A DNA stretch of 64,000 bases, taken from Synechococcus sp. PROS-7-1. GTDB taxonomy: Bacteria > Cyanobacteriota > Cyanobacteriia > PCC-6307 > Cyanobiaceae. The stretch lies in the NCBI RefSeq assembly GCF_014279795.1, contig NZ_CP047945.1:242572-306571 (forward strand). The letters are read 5' to 3'. The notes under the pieces were generated by a model that was not told the DNA's origin, did not search any database, and was given only the letters and a program-made list of their open reading frames with translations. The position numbers and the translations under genes were made by a program. Below, in pieces: positions 30,442 to 37,958 of this stretch; position 1 is the stretch's first letter; every line of letters starts with the position of its first letter.

Positions 30442-31931
30442 AGCGCTGGCTGCCGCTTCTGGTGCTGCTGGTGTGTGCTGCTTTTGCGTTCAGAGCGCTG
30501 GGGCTCATCGACGCCACGGGCCTCTGGACCGATGAGCTGTACACCACAGGCAAAAGCTTTCAGCCCAGCTACCCTGACCTGCTTCAGATGTTGAGTCGGG
30601 ACACCCACCCGCCTTTTTATTACTCGTTGCTCTGGATCTGGGGGCAGCTGCTGACCCCTTCAGCGGTCACGCTGCGCCTGTTCTCCTGGGTGATGTATCT
30701 CACCGGCGGTGTGGTGATCACGGCCCAGGCCGGACGTCTGGCTTCGGTCCGCCCGCGCCTGGCGATAGTGCTGGCGGCCTTGTTCGCTTTCTGCTCGCCT
30801 TACCCCGTGCGCTTTGCAATCGAGGGCAAAGGCTATGCCCTGTTGGTGCTGCTGGTGGCGTTGGCCTGGTGGTGGCGCCAGCGTCAGCGGCCGCTTTTCT
30901 ATGGCCTTGCCGTGGCCCTGGCGGCCTGCACCCATTTCTATGGACTGTTCTTGTTCGCGGTGACGAGCCTCTGGGATGCCAGCAGGCGGCGCTGGCCGCT
31001 GGCCGGGGTTGGGGCTGTCGCGCTTGTGCCCTCGTTGCTCTGGATCGTGGTGGCTTCGGCCTACCTGTTGCGCAGTGGCACGGGGGCTTGGATCGGCACC
31101 CCGGATTTCGCCTTGCTGGAAGACACCCTGGCGAGGGCGTTGGGACTCTGGCCGCTGCCCAAGCTGGGCGTGCTGCTGCTGGTGCTGGCGGCGATTCAGC
31201 GTTGGGGATGTCTGCCCACCAGTCGAGCCGCAGCGGGCGAGTGGTCTGCGGCCGATCGCAGTGGCTTGATTCCCTCGCTGTTGATGGTGCTGGCCGTGGT
31301 GGCGGTGTCGTTCTTCAAGCCCCTGGCCTTCAGCCGTTATTTCGTGGTGCTGCTGCCGGCGCTGATTCCCTGGTTGGCGCTGCGGGCCGCGGCCCTTCCT
31401 CTCCATCGGCTCGGCCAGTGGCTTGGTGGCTCGGCCCTGGTCCTGCTGTTGCTGAGCTGGTGGTGGCACAGCTTTGCTGATCTGGATCCTGCTCTGAGTG
31501 GGCAGGTGGCACGGGAATCCAACCAATTCCAGTTGCTCAGCCGCCATTTGCAGGCTGAACCGCATCGCTACTCGCGACGGGCCCGATTGTTCAATCTCAG
31601 TGATCGCATGGAGACGGCTGCTGGACGGATGGCCCAGCCGTCCGTTCCCTGGGGCGATGGCGATGCGCTGCAACGGGCTTTGATCAGCCGTCCAGCCCCA
31701 GCCCAGCTCTGGCTGGCCGACAGCGGCAGTGCCCGAGCTTCTCGTCCCCGTCTCAACCGCCTGCAACAGCGGGCAGAAGCTGCCGGTTACCGCTGTGAAG
31801 CCGTGGATTTGGAAGCGCCCTATGCCCACCTTCTGCGCTGTGCGCCGGTTGGGGTCAGCGGCACCAGCGGCTGGCCGTCGGCCAGTGCTGCTCAAGATCC
31901 ACGCCTGGAAGCAGCTGCTCCACGGCCCTGA
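30438..31931 (+). CDS. Polytopic GT39/ArnT-like glycosyltransferase (GT-C)
   Basis: A 497-residue membrane protein with about ten hydrophobic helices. The first extracytoplasmic loop has LWTDELYTTG, the acidic pair of GT-C enzymes, followed by RDTHPPFYYSLLWIW, typical of the PMT/ArnT superfamily. It probably transfers a sugar from a polyprenyl-phosphate donor on the outer face of the inner membrane; a GtrB-like donor maker is present at 10.1 kb. ATG 30438 was chosen over the much longer open frame because that extension is antisense-like and Arg/Ala-rich. The last 77 bases overlap the convergent sulfotransferase gene. Confidence 0.82.
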   Translation: MKRWLPLLVLLVCAAFAFRALGLIDATGLWTDELYTTGKSFQPSYPDLLQMLSRDTHPPFYYSLLWIWGQLLTPSAVTLRLFSWVMYLTGGVVITAQAGRLASVRPRLAIVLAALFAFCSPYPVRFAIEGKGYALLVLLVALAWWWRQRQRPLFYGLAVALAACTHFYGLFLFAVTSLWDASRRRWPLAGVGAVALVPSLLWIVVASAYLLRSGTGAWIGTPDFALLEDTLARALGLWPLPKLGVLLLVLAAIQRWGCLPTSRAAAGEWSAADRSGLIPSLLMVLAVVAVSFFKPLAFSRYFVVLLPALIPWLALRAAALPLHRLGQWLGGSALVLLLLSWWWHSFADLDPALSGQVARESNQFQLLSRHLQAEPHRYSRRARLFNLSDRMETAAGRMAQPSVPWGDGDALQRALISRPAPAQLWLADSGSARASRPRLNRLQQRAEAAGYRCEAVDLEAPYAHLLRCAPVGVSGTSGWPSASAAQDPRLEAAAPRP

Positions 31932-32721
31932 CGTCATCAGCCAGAAGGGTCCCCATGGCGGCCAGAAGGTCGTTGGGAATCACGTTGCTGGTGGCACTCA
32001 CATTCACCCGCTGGTGCCAGGCGGGTTCGGCGTAGGGAAGGTTTAGGAAGCGACAGAGTGCCCCGTAGGACTCACGCTGGAAGAGGGTTTCATAGAGGCC
32101 GAGATAGCAGTGCTCGAGCCCGAAACTCACTTTGAGATTGTTCAGTGTGCGGCCGTATCCACTGCGCAATCCAGGAGCTTTGTGCACCCGCCGGCGCAGG
32201 GCGGCGATTTCGCTTGCGGCATCCCTCTGGCCGAGTTTGCGCTGCTTCATGCGTTGGCTGGAGATCAGCCGTTCGATCGGATCCCGCATCAGGAACACGG
32301 GTTTCACCGCAATGCCGCGTTGTTGGAAGCTGGCCTGAATGCACTGGAAGGTGTTCGCCGAGAGTGCGGCGTAAGAGGGGGTGATGTCGCCTGTGAGGTT
32401 GACGTTGACGCCGTTGCGGCGTGGCCGGCGCAGCAACCAGGCGAAATAGTCGTAGTAGAGGCCTGGTTGGCGGATGAACAGCTGACGCATCCAGCTGCGC
32501 GGCTGAATCCAGCTGCGGGGCCGGCTCAGTGACATTTCAATGCGCCGGAACCGCGCCAGAGCCGGCACGGTGCGGGCATCGTGCACGTGGTACTCCTTCA
32601 ACACGCCAAAGTCGGTATCAGCTCTGGCCTGCAGCTGCTGATGTAGCCAGGTCGTGCCGGCTTTCTGGGCTCCGACGCCCAGCAGGAAGTTGCCGAGGGA
32701 TGGTTGGGGTGATTCAGTCAT
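31855..32721 (-). CDS. Sulfotransferase family protein
   Basis: A 288-residue PAPS-dependent sulfotransferase-like protein. The 5'-phosphosulfate loop is GVGAQKAGTTWLHQQL near the N terminus (residues 16-31). FLMRDPIERLISSQR near 135-149 carries the 3'-phosphate-binding Arg and Ser. It is only distantly similar to the product at 22438-23304. It overlaps kdsC by 8 bases on the same strand, so KDO formation and a sulfotransferase share a transcript. The start MTESPQ at 32721 is preferred; 14 more codons are open upstream but lie within kdsC. Its C-terminal coding is overlapped tail-to-tail by the GT-C gene. Confidence 0.85.
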   Translation of the reverse strand: MTESPQPSLGNFLLGVGAQKAGTTWLHQQLQARADTDFGVLKEYHVHDARTVPALARFRRIEMSLSRPRSWIQPRSWMRQLFIRQPGLYYDYFAWLLRRPRRNGVNVNLTGDITPSYAALSANTFQCIQASFQQRGIAVKPVFLMRDPIERLISSQRMKQRKLGQRDAASEIAALRRRVHKAPGLRSGYGRTLNNLKVSFGLEHCYLGLYETLFQRESYGALCRFLNLPYAEPAWHQRVNVSATSNVIPNDLLAAMGTLLADDVRAVEQLLPGVDLEQHWPTASRWCR

Positions 32722-33277
32722 TGCGGTCTCGCCAGCCATGGCGGCGCAGGGTGTCCCAGTCACCCCGCGCCTGCAGGATGCGTTCAGCCAGTTCCCTCAC
32801 CGCGCCGTGCCCGCCGCGGTTCTGCAGCACGGCATCGGCCTGATGCCGCAAGGGGCGGCAGGCGTCGCTTGGGGCTAGCAGCAGCCCCACGTGCCCCCTA
32901 ACAGCCAGATCGTTGAGGTCATCGCCCAGGAAGGCCGTTTGCCGGGGCGCGACGCTCAGCTCCTGCTGGAGTGCGGCCAGGGCTGGTGGCTTGTCCTTGA
33001 TCCCCACCAGGCAGTGTCTGATGCCCAGTTGGCGGGCGCGCACTTCCGTGGCACCACCCTGGCCGCCGCTGAGAAAGGCCAGGTGCAGGCTTGTTTTTTG
33101 CAGCAGCCGCAGGCCAAGGCCATCGCGCACGTCGAAGCGTTTTTGCAGCTGTCCGTCGGCACTGAACCAGAGGCCGCCGTCGGTGAGCACACCATCCACA
33201 TCCAGCACCAACAGCTGGATGTCGGCCAGTTGTTGGCGCCGTTTGCGCCACCGCCATTCGCGCAGGAGGTGTCGCAT
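32714..33277 (-). CDS. kdsC: KDO-8-phosphate phosphatase (HAD family)
   Basis: A 187-residue HAD phosphatase that releases KDO from KDO 8-phosphate. The nucleophile motif is LDVDGVLTDG near residues 24-33, the second motif LSGGQGG near 69-75, and the third acidic motif FLGDDLNDLAV near 115-125. Length matches tetrameric KdsC with no cap domain. It starts within the kdsD stop (one-base overlap) and overlaps the sulfotransferase start by 8 bases, forming a kdsD-kdsC-sulfotransferase transcript. Confidence 0.93.
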   Translation of the reverse strand: MRHLLREWRWRKRRQQLADIQLLVLDVDGVLTDGGLWFSADGQLQKRFDVRDGLGLRLLQKTSLHLAFLSGGQGGATEVRARQLGIRHCLVGIKDKPPALAALQQELSVAPRQTAFLGDDLNDLAVRGHVGLLLAPSDACRPLRHQADAVLQNRGGHGAVRELAERILQARGDWDTLRRHGWRDRND

Positions 33278-34320
33278 CAGGCCAATCCGGCCTGAACGAG
33301 ATCGTGCAGACGCAGCAGACCGAGCAACACATCCTTCCCCTCCACCACAGGCAGTACGGAGATCGGCTTGCGTCGGTTGTGCTCCATGCGCTGAATCGCT
33401 TCCACGGCTAGGAGGTCGGCCGACACGGTGATCGGGTCTGCTGTCATCAGTTCGCCAGCGGTGAGCGTCGGCCAGCGTTCCGGACCGTGATCACGCAGGG
33501 CCCGGCGCAGATCGCCGTCGGTGATCAGTCCCAGCAGACGACCCGGTTGGCCGGAGTCCTCCACCCAGCCACTGCCGATCGCCCCTTGGGTGAGGCCGCT
33601 GATCACTTCAGGAAGCGGAGTGGCGGGGGTGATCGACGGCAGTTGGGCAACAGGAACCATCAGGTCAGCCACGGTCATCGTGAGCTGCTTGCCGAGGGCA
33701 CCAGCTGGGTGATTCAGGGCAAAGTCCGCCTGCGAGATGCCCCGTCGTTCCATCCAAACGGCGGCCAGGGCATCGCCGATGGCCATGGCCACGGCGGTGC
33801 TGGCCGTGGGGGCGAGGTTGAGAGGGCAGACCTCCCTGTCGACCGAGGCATCGAGCGCCACATCACTGCCGCGGGCGAGGGAGGAATCGGCGCGCCCCAC
33901 CAGAGCGATCCGGGCTGTGCCGCGCCGTTTGAGGTGGGGCAGGAGATCGAGCAGCTCGGCGGTTTCGCCACTGTTGGACAGCAGCAGGCAGACATCGTCG
34001 GCCGCCACCACCCCGAGATCGCCGTGCAGGGCATCGAGGGGGTTGAGGTAGAGGGCCATCAGGCCGATGGAGGAGAAGGTGGCGGCGATCTTGCGGGCCA
34101 CGATGCCGCTTTTGCCCACGCCTGTGATCACCAATTTGGCCTTGCGGTCTGCACAACGCTCCAGCAGGGTCAATGCCCCTTCCACCTGGTCTGCACGCAA
34201 CCGTGCCGCTGCGGCTGCGATCGCGGCAGCTTCTTCCTGCAGGCAGCGGGTGAGTGCGGACACGATCGAAGGATCAAGTTGGTCGGCATTCTCGGCCACG
34301 ACAGGAATGCTGTGGTTCAT
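33277..34320 (-). CDS. kdsD: Arabinose-5-phosphate isomerase
   Basis: A 347-residue cytoplasmic isomerase converting ribulose 5-phosphate to arabinose 5-phosphate, the KdsA substrate. An N-terminal SIS domain (about residues 30-180) shows GVGKSGIVARKIAATFSS and LSNSGETAEL. A C-terminal pair of CBS domains (about residues 205-345) has TDGDLRRAL and ends near LLRLHDLVQAGL. Domain order and length match KdsD/KpsF. ATG 34320 (MNHSIPV) is preferred to one seven codons upstream. It is the first gene of the kdsD-kdsC-sulfotransferase unit and is divergent from the ligase/polymerase-like gene. Confidence 0.94.
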   Translation of the reverse strand: MNHSIPVVAENADQLDPSIVSALTRCLQEEAAAIAAAAARLRADQVEGALTLLERCADRKAKLVITGVGKSGIVARKIAATFSSIGLMALYLNPLDALHGDLGVVAADDVCLLLSNSGETAELLDLLPHLKRRGTARIALVGRADSSLARGSDVALDASVDREVCPLNLAPTASTAVAMAIGDALAAVWMERRGISQADFALNHPAGALGKQLTMTVADLMVPVAQLPSITPATPLPEVISGLTQGAIGSGWVEDSGQPGRLLGLITDGDLRRALRDHGPERWPTLTAGELMTADPITVSADLLAVEAIQRMEHNRRKPISVLPVVEGKDVLLGLLRLHDLVQAGLA

Positions 34321-34355
34321 CTCTGGCAGGCTTAGAACCACAAGAGCGATAACGA

Positions 34356-35570
34356 TTGACAGGATTGCTCCAACGCCTGGCCTCCCCTTGGCTGGATCTA
34401 CTGCTGCCGCTCTCGCTCCTCGGGCTGGCGTGGCAGCGCAGCGGCGATCCCGCGGGGATGATCTGGATCCTGGCGCTCTGGTGCAGTCTGAAATTGCTAG
34501 GGAACCTGCCGGGGCAGCCGGCCTATGCGGTGCTGATCGGCGTTCTGGCAGTGAGCGTGGGAGCTGTGATTCATCCGGTGAGCGTGGCGGCGCCCACCGA
34601 TCTCATCCTGGTTCTGCTGGCGTTTGCCGCAGGCTTGCGCCAGTCACCGGCGCAGTGGCCCCTGGCTCTATGGATCGTGCTGTGCACCGTTGTGGTGTCG
34701 CTTCCGTTTGTGGAATTCGATCGCCTGAACGGCAACCTCGATGTCATTCCCTGGTCTGCCCTGCGCGATCGTCTTCCTCAGGAAGCCCTTCGCATCCAAA
34801 AGATCACGATCAACCGCAGCGGATACCTATACGGCTTGCTGGCGCTCGTGGGGTACGGGCTGTTCCGCTGGGAGGCGCGGATCTGGTGGTCTCGTGGGGC
34901 GGCGCTGATCGGTGCGCTCAGTTTCGTCCTGGCCTTTGGCACGGGCTCGCGGGCCGCGCTGCTATTTCCGATCCTTGCTGTTGTTGTCGCTGAACTGTGT
35001 TGGCAGCGTCGCCGGTGGGTGGCTCGCCATGGCCGAGCTTTGGCGGCTGCCGTTCTCGCCCTGTGCCTGGTGTTCAACGTGGCGTTGTATGCCCCCTTCA
35101 GCCCATTGGCGAACCTGAATCCAAGCGATGCCGGGCGTGCCCGCGTGGCTCAGTGCTTCGTGCTGCGGTCATTGCAGGCGGGCCCTGATCTGTTCACCGG
35201 CCAGGGGTATGACCGGGTGTCGGACTATTGCGCCGGCAAGGTGTTCCTCCCCGGCTACACCACGGGCATTCCCCATGCGCACAACGTGTTTCTGCAGGTG
35301 CTCGCCGATCAGGGGCTTGTCAGCCTGGTGCTGCTGCTGATCGCCTTGGGGCTCACCTTTCAGCGCTTGTTTCAGGGATTGGCCGGGGATCAGGGGCCGC
35401 TCTGCAGGCTTGCTTTGGCCTGTGCTGTGTTCATCCTGATGTCGTCTCTGGTGGAATCCACCCTGTTGAAAACGTCCCTGCAGCAGGTGATCACTGGTTA
35501 CATCCTGGCTCTGGCCTGGATGCCTGGTGCGGCGCTTCTAAAAGCCAATGTCCGTACCATCGCTTCATGA
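34356..35570 (+). CDS. O-antigen ligase/polymerase-like membrane protein (Wzy/WaaL family)
   Basis: A 404-residue protein with about ten hydrophobic helices and a large periplasmic loop. AFGTGSRAALLF near residues 194-205 and GIPHAHNVFLQVLADQGL near 303-320 are the family hallmarks, the latter containing the conserved His. Such proteins join lipid-linked glycans to an acceptor or polymerise repeat units at the outer face of the inner membrane. The start is TTG 34356, the first in-frame start after divergent kdsD. Its stop overlaps the helicase start (ATGA), although the helicase is functionally unrelated. Confidence 0.85.
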   Translation: MTGLLQRLASPWLDLLLPLSLLGLAWQRSGDPAGMIWILALWCSLKLLGNLPGQPAYAVLIGVLAVSVGAVIHPVSVAAPTDLILVLLAFAAGLRQSPAQWPLALWIVLCTVVVSLPFVEFDRLNGNLDVIPWSALRDRLPQEALRIQKITINRSGYLYGLLALVGYGLFRWEARIWWSRGAALIGALSFVLAFGTGSRAALLFPILAVVVAELCWQRRRWVARHGRALAAAVLALCLVFNVALYAPFSPLANLNPSDAGRARVAQCFVLRSLQAGPDLFTGQGYDRVSDYCAGKVFLPGYTTGIPHAHNVFLQVLADQGLVSLVLLLIALGLTFQRLFQGLAGDQGPLCRLALACAVFILMSSLVESTLLKTSLQQVITGYILALAWMPGAALLKANVRTIAS

Positions 35571-37954
35571 GCTTTCTCGCCGGCCTCAATGACGCCCAGC
35601 GCCGGGCGGTTGATCACCATGAGGGGCCCCTGCTGGTGGTAGCCGGTGCGGGCAGCGGCAAAACCCGGGCACTCACGCACAGAATTGCCCATCTCATTGG
35701 GGAACACGGTGCCGATCCCGCCCAGATCCTGGCGGTGACCTTCACCAACAAAGCCGCCCGGGAGATGAAGGAGCGTCTGGAGCTCCTGCTCGCCCAGCGA
35801 CTGGCCCAGAGTCAGTTCGGCCAACCCTGGAGCACCCTGCCGCCGGTGGAGCAGCGTCAGCTGCGCTCACGCATCTACCGGGAAGTCACCAAGGAGCTGT
35901 GGATCGGCACGTTCCACGCCCTCTTCGCGCGGATGCTGCGTTACGACATCGACAAGTTCAAGGACAGTGAGGGCCTGTCCTGGACCAAGCAGTTCTCCAT
36001 CTACGACGAGGCCGATGCCCAGAGCCTGGTGAAGGAGATCGTGACCCAGGAGCTTCAGCTTGATCCCAAGCGTTTCGAACCGAAAAAAACCCGTTGGGCG
36101 ATCAGCAACGCCAAAAATCAGGGGTGGCTGCCCGATCAGCTCGAGGCCAATGCCGAGGGGCAGCGGGGCAAACTCACCGCCGACGTGTACCGGCGTTACC
36201 GCAAGGCGTTGGCGGCGAACAATGCTCTCGATTTCGATGACCTGCTGTTGATGCCGGTGCAGCTGCTGCAGCAGAACGAGCAAGTGCGTGGCTACTGGCA
36301 CCGCCGTTTCGCCCATGTGCTGGTGGATGAATATCAAGACACCAACCGCACCCAGTACGACCTGATCAAGTTGCTGGTCACCGACGGCAAGGATCCCCAG
36401 ACCTACAACAACTGGGCTGGGCGGTCGGTGTTTGTGGTGGGCGATGCCGATCAGAGCATCTACAGCTTCCGAGCGGCGGACTTCACGATCCTGATGGGCT
36501 TTCAGGACGACTTCGGAGACCAGAAGCCTGATGAGGCCACCCGCACGATGGTGAAACTGGAGGAGAACTATCGCTCCACGGCCACCATCCTCGAGGCGGC
36601 CAATGCCTTGATTGCGAACAACAGCGAGCGCATCGACAAGGTGCTGCGTCCGACCCGCGGCGAGGGGGAGTTGATTTCGCTCACCCGTTGTGATGACGAG
36701 ATCGCTGAGGCCGAAGCGGTGGTGCATCGGCTGCGAATGATGGAAGCAGCCAATCCTGAGCTCACCTGGGGGGATATGGCCTGCCTGTATCGCACCAATG
36801 CCCAGTCTCGGGCGCTGGAGGAATCCCTGGTGCGCTGGCGGATCCCCTACGTGGTGGTGGGTGGTCTGCGCTTCTACGACCGGCGCGAAATCAAGGACGT
36901 GCTCGGCTACCTGCGCCTGCTGATCAACCCGGCCGACACCGTGAGTTTGCTGCGCGTGATCAATGTGCCCAAGCGGGGGATCGGCAAGACCACGATCCAG
37001 CGGCTCACCGATGCGGCCAATCAGTTGGGCATTCCCCTCTGGGATGTGGTGAGTGATCCCGAAGCGGTGCGCTCCCTCGGTGGCCGTTCCGCCAGGGGGT
37101 TGCTGCAGTTCTGTGAGTTGATCAACGGCTTGCGTGAACAGCTTCACGACACGCCTCCCTCCGACCTGATTCAGCAGGTGATGGAGCGCAGCGGCTACGT
37201 GAGCGAACTGATCACCGAAGGCACCGATGAGGCGGAGGAACGCCGGCGCAACCTGCAGGAGCTGGTGAATGCAGGTTTGCAGTACCAAGAGGAAAACGAG
37301 GAGGGGGATCTCGAGGGGTTTCTGGCCTCCGCTGCTCTGGCCAGCGATGCGGACAGCAAGGACACCGCAGCCGATCGCGTCACCCTGATGACGCTGCACA
37401 GCAGCAAGGGCTTGGAATTTCCCGTGGTGTGCCTGGTGGGCCTTGAGCAGGGGCTGTTTCCCAGCTATCGCTCTCTCGACGATCCCGCTTCGCTGGAGGA
37501 AGAGCGTCGGCTCTGTTACGTGGGCATCACCCGAGCCAAGGAGCGCCTGTTCCTTTCCCATGCCAGCGAGCGGCGTCTCTGGGGCGGCATGCGCGAACCG
37601 GCCGTGCCCAGTGTGTTCCTCTCCGAACTGCCGGAAGCGCTGGTGCAGGGCGAGATTCCGCGCTCTGGCGGTGCGGCGATCCGCCGGGAACAACGTTTGG
37701 ATCGCCTCACCCGGGTGGATCGAGAACAACCCAGCAGTGCCCCTGCCAATGCGGTGCGCCGTCGTCAGGCTGGTCCGGCTCCGGGCAAGAGCTGGAGCGT
37801 GGGCGACCGGGTGCTGCACAGCAGCTTCGGGGAAGGGGAAGTTACGCACACCTTCGGCAGCGGCGAAAAGGTGTCGATCGCGGTGAAGTTCGCTGGGATG
37901 GGTCCCAAGATCCTCGATCCGCGCTTGGCACCGATCGAGCCCATCGACAGCTGA
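35567..37954 (+). CDS. pcrA: UvrD/PcrA-type 3'-5' DNA helicase
   Basis: A 795-residue superfamily 1A helicase for repair and replication restart. Motifs in order: Q-motif LNDAQRRAV, Walker A VAGAGSGKTRAL (residues about 22-33), TNKAAREMKERL, motif II VLVDEYQDTNRTQYD, motif III GDADQSIYSFRAAD, motif IV LEENYRSTATIL, motif V TLMTLHSSKGLEFP and motif VI EERRLCYVGITRAKERL. The C-terminal GDRVLHSSFGEGEVTHTFG is the Tudor-like tail of PcrA. ATG 35567 was chosen because upstream residues are out-of-frame ligase sequence. It could equally be called uvrD. Confidence 0.95.
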   Translation: MSFLAGLNDAQRRAVDHHEGPLLVVAGAGSGKTRALTHRIAHLIGEHGADPAQILAVTFTNKAAREMKERLELLLAQRLAQSQFGQPWSTLPPVEQRQLRSRIYREVTKELWIGTFHALFARMLRYDIDKFKDSEGLSWTKQFSIYDEADAQSLVKEIVTQELQLDPKRFEPKKTRWAISNAKNQGWLPDQLEANAEGQRGKLTADVYRRYRKALAANNALDFDDLLLMPVQLLQQNEQVRGYWHRRFAHVLVDEYQDTNRTQYDLIKLLVTDGKDPQTYNNWAGRSVFVVGDADQSIYSFRAADFTILMGFQDDFGDQKPDEATRTMVKLEENYRSTATILEAANALIANNSERIDKVLRPTRGEGELISLTRCDDEIAEAEAVVHRLRMMEAANPELTWGDMACLYRTNAQSRALEESLVRWRIPYVVVGGLRFYDRREIKDVLGYLRLLINPADTVSLLRVINVPKRGIGKTTIQRLTDAANQLGIPLWDVVSDPEAVRSLGGRSARGLLQFCELINGLREQLHDTPPSDLIQQVMERSGYVSELITEGTDEAEERRRNLQELVNAGLQYQEENEEGDLEGFLASAALASDADSKDTAADRVTLMTLHSSKGLEFPVVCLVGLEQGLFPSYRSLDDPASLEEERRLCYVGITRAKERLFLSHASERRLWGGMREPAVPSVFLSELPEALVQGEIPRSGGAAIRREQRLDRLTRVDREQPSSAPANAVRRRQAGPAPGKSWSVGDRVLHSSFGEGEVTHTFGSGEKVSIAVKFAGMGPKILDPRLAPIEPIDS

Positions 37955-37958
37955 CCCG

